A stretch of 64,000 bases of DNA. Origin: UBA1930 sp044348985 (GTDB lineage Bacteria > Bacteroidota > Bacteroidia > Chitinophagales > Chitinophagaceae). The notes beneath the pieces were generated by a model, which saw only the letters and a program-made list of their open reading frames with translations, was not told where the DNA came from and searched no databases. The position numbers were made by a program, and so were the translations under genes. Location: positions 28,749-92,748 of the forward strand of contig JBIKRV010000014.1 in the NCBI GenBank assembly GCA_044348985.1, in the 5' to 3' direction. Below are positions 14,971 to 23,037 of the stretch, one piece after another; position 1 is the first letter of the stretch, and the number at the start of each line of letters is the position of its first letter.

Positions 14971-17790
14971 CTATTCGTTTATGCCTATAACGGTTACAGT
15001 TCCTCCTAAACCAGCTTTTCCTCCTTTTTCTGTTTCAATTAAAACATTTATACGCTGTTCATTTGGAGAGGGAGCAAATGGCACAATCATATCTCTGCTT
15101 GCAATATCAGATTTGGTGTACAACAATTTATTGTCAATCCAAACCTCTGCTTTACCAGTAACTGCTTTAAATATTAATTTACCACCTTTGGTTCTTTGAG
15201 AGGCATAGGGTTTAAAACTGATTCGGTAGGTTGCAAAACTACCATCAGCAAATGTTTGCAGTTGCCCAGGTTTAAATGGTTGCCATGTATTTTGGTCATA
15301 ACTAGCTAACTCTACATTTGGGTCAGGACGAGTTGATGCAAATGGGGATACCCTCCATTTATCCAATACCTGATAAGGGTTTGCAACTGCAATAGCAGGT
15401 ACTTGTACGGCTTCACTTACATTAATGTTAAGTATTGCTGGTTTTAAGTTACCACACTTTGCAGTTAGGGTTAATGTACCTGAACTTTTTGCTTTGCTTT
15501 GTACAATTACTTGTGCCAAACCATTATACAAACTGCGTTTATTGCCTTTATCTGACTCATGGCTATTGGCATCGCCATTGCCTAAGCCTATGATATTGCC
15601 AGCACCAATTATTTCAAATTCAATGGGCAGATTTGCAGTTTGTACAGCTCTACCTTTTGCATCTACTACCTGAACTGTAATTGGCATTGCGTCAACCCCA
15701 TCTCCAGCCAATACATTTCTATCAGGTATCAATTCTATTGAAACAGGCTCTTTAGTGGTTTCCACTTTAAATTTTGAAACTTCTTTACCTTTTGTAAAAC
15801 CAACAGCCTCCAGTTTGCCTGGCTGATAAGGTACATTCCAGGTAACCATTTCATATTTATCAACTATTGCTTCCTGTATAAGTTTACCATTCAAATACAA
15901 CTTCACTTTTTCGGCATTGGTTAATGCCATTACTTTAATATTCTTGCCAATACTATCAGATGGCCAGTTCCAGTGTGGTACTAGATGCAAAACAGGTTTA
16001 TCTTCTATCCATTGTGCCTGATGTATATAAAATGCAGTTTTAGGGAAGCCACACAAGTCCATAATACCAAAACTTGAACTGGCTGTTGGCCAATCCAATG
16101 GCTGTGTTTCACCACGATAATCGAAACCTGTCCATACAAAACATCCTGCCATAAAAGGTCGCTCAGCAATAGCTTTCCAAGCCATTCTATGCGTTTCGCC
16201 CCAACGTGGCTTTTCTAAATCATAAGAGGCAATTACATTTTTCTTAGAGTCTGTAACATACTCTCCCCTAGTCATTAAACCAGATACATCTTCGGAGCTG
16301 GTAATGGGTAAATCAGGACGCTCTTTATGAAAACGATCATAATCTTTTATTTGATAATTGAAGCCCATAACATCTACAGCATGAGAAACATTTAGACTGG
16401 CGAATAAACCTCCACTTTGTGCTGCAGTTACCGGCCTAGAAGTATCCAGCTTTTTAACTTCTGCATTCATTCGCCGAACCATCTCATAACCAATTTCTGT
16501 ACCCTGCATTGGTTCTTCATTAAATACACTCCATAAAATAACACTTGGATGATTTCTGTCTCTGCGAATCAACCATTCTAACTGACGAGTGTATTCAGGC
16601 GATGCATTGAAGTTTCTATTTTCATCCATTACTAAAATACCCATTCTGTCACAAGCATCTAAGAACTCAGCTGCAGGTGGGTTGTGTGAACATCTATATC
16701 CATTAACACCCATTTCTTTTAAACGTTTTAAACGAAACTCCCATAAAGCATCTGGCACAGCAGTACCAACACCAGCATGGTCCTGATGGTTGCATACACC
16801 CTTTATTTTAACACGTTTATCATTCAGGTAAAAACCAGAGTCAGTAGTAAATTTTATTGTTCTGAAACCACAGGTTGTGTAAACTGTATCAACAGGTTTT
16901 CCATTTGCAGAAACCACTGTTCTTACTTTATACATTGCAGGATTTTCGATTGACCATAATTCCGGGTTGGTAACATTTAATATAAACTTAGCCGCTGACT
17001 TATCGAGTGTAGTAACAGATGTTGTCGTATTGCCTTGTACAATTGGTTTGTTATTCTTATCGAACAAAACTGACTCCACCTCAACGTCAGCTTGTTGTTT
17101 ACCTGAATTTTCTATCGTAGCTTCTACAGGAATTATCCATGAGCCTTTGTTATTTTTTACAGGATGAGCAAATACACCATCTGTAATTATATGTACAGGT
17201 GAAGTTTTTACCAACCAAGAATGACGATAGATGCCTGCACCTTCATACCACCAACCTTCTTGTGTATCTGCATCAACTTTAATGGCAATATTGTTTAAAT
17301 CATCGCCATATTTGACCATTGCAGTAATGTCAATGTAAAAAGAAGTATAGCCACAAAAATTTCTGTGCAAGATTGTACCATTGAACCAAACCGTACAATG
17401 TGTTGCAATACCATCGAATTGTAACTCCAGATATTTTCCTTTATCGCTTTTATCAATTTTAAAATTCCTTCTGTACCAACCAGTGCCACGTTTCTTATAG
17501 CCTTGGTTTGAGTTGGCTGTAGAATCATAAGGATTTTCAACAGCCCAATCGTGAGGCAGGTTAAGCATTTGCCATTCGGTATCATCAAAATTGGGGGCAG
17601 CTGCACCCCATGCTTTACCAGCTTTGGCATTGCCATAACTCATATCCTGACCTTTAATAATGGGCATTGGAATATTGCCCTGATAAAAACGCCAGCCATT
17701 ATCCAAGGATAATTTTTCCCGAACTTTTGTTTGAGCATTACCAAATGCAACTTGAAAAATACTTAGAAGAATGAGAATGCTTTTTTTCAT
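14971..17790 (-). CDS. Glycoside hydrolase family 2, probable beta-galactosidase (exported)
   Basis: This 939-residue enzyme has a signal peptide (MKKSILILLSIFQVAFGNAQ) and the GH2 order: jelly-roll sugar-binding domain (about 30-200), immunoglobulin-like domain (200-310), TIM barrel (310-600), then DUF4982-like and further beta domains including a carbohydrate-binding-like C-terminus. The acid/base is the first Glu of FNEEP near residue 424 and the nucleophile is likely the Glu of TSSED near residue 499. I chose the ATG at 17790 because it starts the signal peptide; the frame is open to 17856. It has its own transcription unit, since a strong terminator separates it from the epimerase gene upstream. 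Galactose release from arabinogalactan-type chains fits the neighbours; beta-glucuronidase or arabinopyranosidase activity is possible. Confidence 0.85.
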   Translation of the reverse strand: MKKSILILLSIFQVAFGNAQTKVREKLSLDNGWRFYQGNIPMPIIKGQDMSYGNAKAGKAWGAAAPNFDDTEWQMLNLPHDWAVENPYDSTANSNQGYKKRGTGWYRRNFKIDKSDKGKYLELQFDGIATHCTVWFNGTILHRNFCGYTSFYIDITAMVKYGDDLNNIAIKVDADTQEGWWYEGAGIYRHSWLVKTSPVHIITDGVFAHPVKNNKGSWIIPVEATIENSGKQQADVEVESVLFDKNNKPIVQGNTTTSVTTLDKSAAKFILNVTNPELWSIENPAMYKVRTVVSANGKPVDTVYTTCGFRTIKFTTDSGFYLNDKRVKIKGVCNHQDHAGVGTAVPDALWEFRLKRLKEMGVNGYRCSHNPPAAEFLDACDRMGILVMDENRNFNASPEYTRQLEWLIRRDRNHPSVILWSVFNEEPMQGTEIGYEMVRRMNAEVKKLDTSRPVTAAQSGGLFASLNVSHAVDVMGFNYQIKDYDRFHKERPDLPITSSEDVSGLMTRGEYVTDSKKNVIASYDLEKPRWGETHRMAWKAIAERPFMAGCFVWTGFDYRGETQPLDWPTASSSFGIMDLCGFPKTAFYIHQAQWIEDKPVLHLVPHWNWPSDSIGKNIKVMALTNAEKVKLYLNGKLIQEAIVDKYEMVTWNVPYQPGKLEAVGFTKGKEVSKFKVETTKEPVSIELIPDRNVLAGDGVDAMPITVQVVDAKGRAVQTANLPIEFEIIGAGNIIGLGNGDANSHESDKGNKRSLYNGLAQVIVQSKAKSSGTLTLTAKCGNLKPAILNINVSEAVQVPAIAVANPYQVLDKWRVSPFASTRPDPNVELASYDQNTWQPFKPGQLQTFADGSFATYRISFKPYASQRTKGGKLIFKAVTGKAEVWIDNKLLYTKSDIASRDMIVPFAPSPNEQRINVLIETEKGGKAGLGGTVTVIGINE

Positions 17791-17812
17791 AACTGTTGAG
17801 ATATTACTAATT

Positions 17813-17862
17813 GTTGAAGTATGCCCTGCTATTAAGCAGGATTTATAACGACGCAACTGAAG
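17813..17862 (+). repeat. Intergenic repeat family, copy 2 (hairpin-containing form)
   Basis: GTTGAAGTATG is followed by the hairpin CCTGCTATTAAGCAGG and then ATTTATAACGACGCAACTGAAG. The arrangement matches the copy at 52826-52879, with some divergence. It lies upstream of the GH2 gene. Confidence 0.65.
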
Positions 17863-17894
17863 TTGATATATGTTCTTCAGCTTGTGTCATAAAC

Positions 17895-17930
17895 AAAATG
17901 CTTCAATCTTGTATATAATTGAAGCATTTT
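17895..17930 (-). terminator. Rho-independent terminator after the aldose epimerase gene
   Basis: AAAATGCTTCAAT and ATTGAAGCATTTT form a 13-bp perfect stem with a 10-nt loop, 4 nt after the epimerase stop. T-runs on both sides support termination. It marks the end of the glycosidase operon. Confidence 0.85.
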
Positions 17931-17934
17931 TAAA

Positions 17935-19056
17935 CTATTGAATAGACAATTTATACTTGGTTACTGTATGATATTTTTGCCCAGGCTTTAATAAGGTTGA
18001 AGGAAAATTTGGTTGATTGGGTGAATTAGGAAAATGCTGTGTTTCTAAACACAATGCAGTTCTTAATTGAATATTTTTACCATCGTGGTTGATAAATTTA
18101 CCATCTAAAAAGTTACCTGAATAAAACTGCAAGCCTGGTTCCGTCGTGTACACATCCATTTTTCTACCACTTTTTGCATCAGATAAAGTGGCAACCATTG
18201 TAAGCATTGTATCTTTTTTATTCAATACCCAATTGTGATCGTAACCTCCTTTTACAGCATCGATTCTTGCACCAATTTTTTCAACTTTTGTAAAATCAAA
18301 TGCACTGCCTTTTACTGCTTTAATTTCGCCTGTTGGAATTAATGTAGTGTCCACTGGTGTATAATTATCAGCATCGATAAATAAGCTGTGATTTAAAATG
18401 GTATTATTTACATTGCCACTTAAATTGTAATAATTGTGTTGGGTAAGATTTGCATAAGTTGGTTTATCTGTTTCGGCATTGTATTCAATTTCCAATTCAT
18501 CATCATTGGTTAATGTGTAGCGAACATTTACTTTTAAGTTTCCGGGATAACCTTCTTCGCCATCTTTACTTACATAGCTTAATAATAAAGTTGGTGTAGA
18601 ATCATTTACAATAGCTGCATCCCAAACTACTTTATCAAAACCTTTATTACCCCCATGCAAATGGTTTACTCCATTGTTGGTTGCAAGTTTAGACACAGCA
18701 GTATCGATTTTAAATGTACCTTTTGCAATACGATTGCCATAACGACCAATTAATGCCCCAAAATAAGGCGGACTTTGCAAGTACTGTTTCAAGCTATCAA
18801 AGCCAACTACAATGCTTTCTTTTTTACCTGCTTTATCAGGAAAAGTCCATGAGGTTACTATACCACCATAGTTCGTAATCTTTACCTGATTGCCTTTGCT
18901 ATTGGTTAAAGTATATAAAGCAACTTCTTTGCCATCGGTATTGCCAAAAGCAGCTTTTGCAATACCTGCTTTAGTTTTAGTTTCAGATGTTTTATTGTTA
19001 CAAGAAATCATAACCACTGCTACCGACGACATAATTAAGAGCAACCGTTTTTTCAT
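17935..19056 (-). CDS. galM: Aldose 1-epimerase (galactose mutarotase), lipoprotein
   Basis: This 373-residue protein interconverts anomers of galactose and related sugars. The N-terminus is a lipoprotein signal ending in VMISC, so the enzyme is probably anchored in the periplasm or outer membrane, where it can act on sugars released by the neighbouring hydrolases. Family motifs include GRYGNRIAKG near residue 103, NNGVNHLHGG near residue 128 and the NLTQHNYYNLSG segment near residue 208. The 35-nt gap to the GH97 gene upstream suggests one transcript that ends at the strong hairpin at 17895. Confidence 0.9.
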   Translation of the reverse strand: MKKRLLLIMSSVAVVMISCNNKTSETKTKAGIAKAAFGNTDGKEVALYTLTNSKGNQVKITNYGGIVTSWTFPDKAGKKESIVVGFDSLKQYLQSPPYFGALIGRYGNRIAKGTFKIDTAVSKLATNNGVNHLHGGNKGFDKVVWDAAIVNDSTPTLLLSYVSKDGEEGYPGNLKVNVRYTLTNDDELEIEYNAETDKPTYANLTQHNYYNLSGNVNNTILNHSLFIDADNYTPVDTTLIPTGEIKAVKGSAFDFTKVEKIGARIDAVKGGYDHNWVLNKKDTMLTMVATLSDAKSGRKMDVYTTEPGLQFYSGNFLDGKFINHDGKNIQLRTALCLETQHFPNSPNQPNFPSTLLKPGQKYHTVTKYKLSIQ

Positions 19057-19091
19057 ATTTGTTATGTTTTTTATTATGTGAAATTAATTGT

Positions 19092-21023
19092 TTACTTACT
19101 GTTTAAAATAACTAAAAATCCACCATCAGGCTGTAAGGTGATATTGGTTTTTCCAGATAAAGCTGTATCAAATCTGGCAGCATCTAATGTACTGATGTTG
19201 GTTGCATTATCATTGTAAATAGTGCCTGTTTTTAATTTGCCAATAAAAGATAAATCTATGTCTATTTTCTTTTCTTTTGCTTCTCCATTTATGCCTGCTA
19301 TATACCATTTTTTTCCTGCTCTTCTTGCCACCACAAATAACCTTCCCGGATAACCATCTATAAATTTAACATCATCCCAAACGGAAGGAATATTGCTGAA
19401 ACATGTTTTTAAGGCTGGTGTGATTTTAGCCAATCCTTCTGGTCTTTCAGCATAGTGTTGTATGCCAGATAAATACACTACAGCCGTTGCCAATTCATAA
19501 CCTTGTGTGGTAACTCGTTTAATGCGGTTAATGCCACCAAAATTAACTGGTGTAAAATCCATTGGGTCAAAAACATTACGAATCATTGCCGATAAAACGC
19601 TATGCTGCGGTTCCTGATTGGCATCTTTTTGATTAAACGTGATCATTTCAAAACCATACACAGCTTCCGTGGTCATCAAGTTGGGATAAGTTCTTTGCCA
19701 ACCTCTTGGCAATGTTGCTCCATGAAAATTAACGAGTAAATGATAGGTTGCTGCATCATCTAAAATATCCTGATAATAGTTGATGAAAGATTGTCCATCG
19801 CCACCAAAGAAATCAATTTTCACACCTTTAATTCCCATAGCCTGCAAACGTGCAAATTCTTTTACTCTGCTTTCGTGTGTAAGCAATTTATCTTTTGGAT
19901 GATACTTGACGGTATTCCAATCTCCTGCACTATTGTACCAAAGTAATAGACCTACATTTTTTTGTTTAGCATAGTTGGCTAATATTGCAACTGAGTCATA
20001 ACCCATTAGTGTATCCCAATTGGCATCTAATAAACAATATTCCCATTTCATTTCACTGGCAAAATCAACATAATTTTTTTGTACACGATAAACAGTAGAA
20101 TCATCTTTCTTCATTATCCAACTCCAGCTTGCTTTACCTGGTTTAAAAAAGTTCTTATCCATTTTTTTTGCAGGAAAAGCAAGATCTGTACCTAATGTAG
20201 ATTCCATAATGGTTTTAAGAGAACCAATAGCAATAATACGCCAAGGAGTTTGCCAAGGTAATGTTGATTGAGGATTTAGTGGCTGACCTTTTATTGTTTC
20301 AGCTGCTTGTGGAAAACCAATGCTGTATTCATTATCGGGTGAATGCTGTTTTAACGCAGTACCACAATATGTTCTACCCAAAGCAGCTTCACTTAACAAC
20401 ACCCAAACATTGTTGTACTTGAATAAAGCCGGATAAACCCAACCATTTTTTGTGGGGGATGGGGTGCCTGTGACTATTTCCATTTGATAATGAGCTTCGT
20501 AACTTGGATTGCAGTGCTCCCAACCACTTTGTGCTTCTGTTTTTTCCTGTAGCCAGGCTTTTGTTTCATTTAAGAAATGAAATGACGTGGCTTCTTCTAT
20601 TATTTTTCTGATGGTTTCATCCCTTTCTGGAAATTCATATTTAAAAGCAACACCATCGTTTGAAACATGAAAAATGATGTTCATTTTTTTTCCTGACGCA
20701 GCTGTAGTTTCAATTACTTTTTTGTTGGCTATATAAGTAATATTTTTCTTTTTAGCTGTAAGAATAGTGTATTTGTCTTTTACTGCAATCGTAGCCGATG
20801 CCTTTATCAGCTTTAATCCAGTTGTAAAATTTTCATCTTCTCTCACTATGCCAAGTTTAGAATTCTTTAATACTGTTTCTTTATTGAAAGAAATACTATA
20901 GAGCATTTTAGCAATATTGCAACTAACAGCAATTTTATTATCGGGGCTTTGTATATTTATTTCATTTTGAGCAAATAATGTTTGCACGAAAGAAAGCAGA
21001 GCAATTGAAAGAAATTTTTTCAT
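19092..21023 (-). CDS. Glycoside hydrolase family 97, retaining type (alpha-galactosidase / beta-L-arabinopyranosidase-like)
   Basis: This 643-residue exported enzyme has a signal peptide (FLSIALLSFVQTLFA-Q), an N-terminal beta-sandwich to about residue 270, a TIM barrel and a C-terminal beta domain. The nucleophile is likely the Asp in KIDFFGGD near residue 402, and the Glu in TTEAVYG lies near 451. An Asp at the barrel position is the mark of the retaining GH97 group, which includes alpha-galactosidase BT1871 and beta-L-arabinopyranosidases, as opposed to inverting SusB. The arabinose context favours an arabinopyranosidase or alpha-galactosidase. The GH43 stump ends 3 nt upstream of its start. 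Confidence 0.87.
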   Translation of the reverse strand: MKKFLSIALLSFVQTLFAQNEINIQSPDNKIAVSCNIAKMLYSISFNKETVLKNSKLGIVREDENFTTGLKLIKASATIAVKDKYTILTAKKKNITYIANKKVIETTAASGKKMNIIFHVSNDGVAFKYEFPERDETIRKIIEEATSFHFLNETKAWLQEKTEAQSGWEHCNPSYEAHYQMEIVTGTPSPTKNGWVYPALFKYNNVWVLLSEAALGRTYCGTALKQHSPDNEYSIGFPQAAETIKGQPLNPQSTLPWQTPWRIIAIGSLKTIMESTLGTDLAFPAKKMDKNFFKPGKASWSWIMKKDDSTVYRVQKNYVDFASEMKWEYCLLDANWDTLMGYDSVAILANYAKQKNVGLLLWYNSAGDWNTVKYHPKDKLLTHESRVKEFARLQAMGIKGVKIDFFGGDGQSFINYYQDILDDAATYHLLVNFHGATLPRGWQRTYPNLMTTEAVYGFEMITFNQKDANQEPQHSVLSAMIRNVFDPMDFTPVNFGGINRIKRVTTQGYELATAVVYLSGIQHYAERPEGLAKITPALKTCFSNIPSVWDDVKFIDGYPGRLFVVARRAGKKWYIAGINGEAKEKKIDIDLSFIGKLKTGTIYNDNATNISTLDAARFDTALSGKTNITLQPDGGFLVILNSK

Positions 21024-21026
21024 TAT

Positions 21027-21240
21027 TTAATTATTAATTACGAGCCAGTTATCAGTTGCCCAGTTGAGTTCTTTTAAAATGAGTTTTGATTTTCCTTTAT
21101 CTTTCACATCATAACCATGATAAACAATGTAATCTTTCTCATTTAATAATGCTACACCATTGTGTCCAACAGCATACCAGTTTACACCATTGCCTTGCTG
21201 CACTAATGAACCACCACCTTGCAACATATTGTTGCCTGGC
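21027..21240 (-). pseudogene. C-terminal remnant of a GH43 arabinanase-like gene
   Basis: About 70 codons encode GGGSLVQQGNG, WYAVGHNGVALL, YIVYHGYD and a terminal LKELNWATDNW, which is the end of a GH43 endo-arabinanase/arabinofuranosidase. The rest of the five-bladed propeller, including all catalytic residues, is missing. The open frame nominally starts at 21266 but the first residues do not look like GH43. Upstream come only repeat-like bases (GTTCACAAAGG, AACACAAAG) up to the GH51 stop at 21481. The simplest reading is a deletion that removed about four fifths of the gene. It cannot encode an active enzyme by itself. Confidence 0.75.
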
Positions 21241-21407
21241 AGGGCATACTTCAAGATTCTGAACAATATTAACCTTTTCTTGAAGCGTGGTTTTAAACAC
21301 TAGGTTCACAAAGGTTTTTAATAAGAACACAAAGATTTGATTATAGACTTCGTGTTATTTTTTCATTGTATTCTTATGGTTAAATAAAGTTGGGTAAAGA
21401 ACTAAAT

Positions 21408-21460
21408 GTACAAGTGTGTTGTTCAGGATAAACTTGCAACAGTTACTAAATAGCAATACC
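21408..21460 (+). repeat. Intergenic repeat family, copy 3
   Basis: It starts GTACAAGTGTG, continues GTTCAGGATAAACTTGCAAC and ends ACTAAATAGCAATACC. The first part matches the copy at 32661 and the end matches the copy at 9195. It lies between the GH51 stop and the GH43 stump, at or near the deletion scar. Confidence 0.65.
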
Positions 21461-21480
21461 ATTGGTTATTTCATAAAAAT

Positions 21481-23037
21481 TTACTTCAATTTTATAACCA
21501 CTACGCTCAATTTTGGCAACGTAATTATCAAATCGTTACCTTCTCTTTTGGCTCCATTGAATACAGTTGGCTCAACAACATTTTTATTTTCGAAAGTGTT
21601 GATGTCTGTAAACTTTGCAGCAGTAAGTATTTGTCCTGTTACTGTTTTAAAATTGATGTTAGCCAACAAAGCCCTGATAGTTACAGATTTGTTGGCATCT
21701 ACATTAACCAGAGAAATATGAATTGTGCCTGTGCTGTCTTGCGATGCAGAAACATTTACAGCAGGAATTTTTTGATTGTCAACAGCATAATCTGGGGAAG
21801 CTATTGTAATTGGCAACAGCTTTGCATCTTGATGCATTTTATACATATCGAACACATGATAAGTAGGCGTAAGCAACATATCGTTGCCTTTGGTTAAAAC
21901 AATAGACTGCAACACATTAACCACTTGTGCTAGGTTTGCAGCTTTTATCCTGTCTGCATGGTTGTTGAAAATATTTAAGTTAATACCTGCAATTAATGCA
22001 TCTCTTAAACTGTTTTGTTGATACAAGAAAGATGGATTAGAGCCTTTTTCTACATCTGTCCAAATACCCCATTCATCAACAACTAAAGCAACTTTTTTTT
22101 CAGGGTCGTATTTATCCATAATGGTTGAATGGCGGGTAACCAATTCCTCCATTCTTAAAGCTTGCTTCATGGTAACAAAATATTCTTTCTCATCAAATAC
22201 AGTTGCAGAGCCTTTTGCATTCCATGAGCCAGTAGGAATGGTATAATAATGTAAAGACAAACCCCACATTCTGTTGCCTACATTTTTCATCAATACTTCT
22301 GTCCAATTATAATCACCAGAGTTTGGTCCTGTAGCAATTCTTTTCAATTTTGCATTTGGATAATTTCTTGCATAAGTAGAGTAACGTCTAAATTGATCGC
22401 TATAAAATTCCGGGGTCATACTGCCCCCACAACCCCAGCTTTCATTGCCAATACCAAAGAAAGAAACGTTCCAGGGTTTATCTCTGCCATTCTCTTTTCT
22501 CAATGTACTTAATGGGCTCAGTCCATCAAAGTTTAAGTATTCAACCCACTTACTCATTTCTTCAACTGTTCCACTACCTACATTTCCACTAATGTATGGT
22601 TCACAGCCAATCAAGCTGCATAGTTCTAAAAATTCATGCGTACCAAAGCTGTTGTCTTCTGTTACATTGCCCCAATTAGTGTTCACCATTTTAGGGCGTT
22701 GATTTCTTGCACCAATACCATCTCTCCAATGGTACTCATCTGCAAAGCAGCCACCAGGCCAACGTAAGTTGGGCACTTTAATTTTTTTTAAAGCTTCTAC
22801 CACATCCAATCTTATACGATCTTTCTTTTCAACACTTGCAGTATCACTCATCCAAAAACCATCATAAATACAACGACCTAAATGCTCAGCAAAATGACCA
22901 TAAATATGTTTACTAATGGTGGTTTTAGGGTTTAATCCATTTACTACTAATTGTGCATTATTTTGTGCAGTTGCTGCAAAAGCAAAACATACTACAAATA
23001 ACAATACAACTTTTCTAAGACTAAATTTTTCTATCAT
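21481..23037 (-). CDS. abfA: Glycoside hydrolase family 51, alpha-L-arabinofuranosidase (exported)
   Basis: This 518-residue retaining enzyme removes alpha-L-arabinofuranosyl groups from arabinan, arabinoxylan or arabinogalactan. A signal peptide (VVLLFVVCFAFAATAQ) implies periplasmic action. The substrate-site motif GGCFADEYHWRDGIG lies near residue 100, the acid/base Glu is in GNESWG near residue 198, and the nucleophile Glu is in VDEWG near residue 323; a C-terminal beta domain follows. Its ATG overlaps the stop of the GH115 gene by 4 nt (ATGA), so the two are translationally coupled. The released arabinose would feed the araBAD genes upstream. Confidence 0.92.
   Translation of the reverse strand: MIEKFSLRKVVLLFVVCFAFAATAQNNAQLVVNGLNPKTTISKHIYGHFAEHLGRCIYDGFWMSDTASVEKKDRIRLDVVEALKKIKVPNLRWPGGCFADEYHWRDGIGARNQRPKMVNTNWGNVTEDNSFGTHEFLELCSLIGCEPYISGNVGSGTVEEMSKWVEYLNFDGLSPLSTLRKENGRDKPWNVSFFGIGNESWGCGGSMTPEFYSDQFRRYSTYARNYPNAKLKRIATGPNSGDYNWTEVLMKNVGNRMWGLSLHYYTIPTGSWNAKGSATVFDEKEYFVTMKQALRMEELVTRHSTIMDKYDPEKKVALVVDEWGIWTDVEKGSNPSFLYQQNSLRDALIAGINLNIFNNHADRIKAANLAQVVNVLQSIVLTKGNDMLLTPTYHVFDMYKMHQDAKLLPITIASPDYAVDNQKIPAVNVSASQDSTGTIHISLVNVDANKSVTIRALLANINFKTVTGQILTAAKFTDINTFENKNVVEPTVFNGAKREGNDLIITLPKLSVVVIKLK

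Noticed and set aside
21139..21330. Alternative minus-strand frame overlapping the GH43 stump
   Set aside because: It is the shifted frame of the same DNA; the GH43 signature residues occur only in the 21027 frame.
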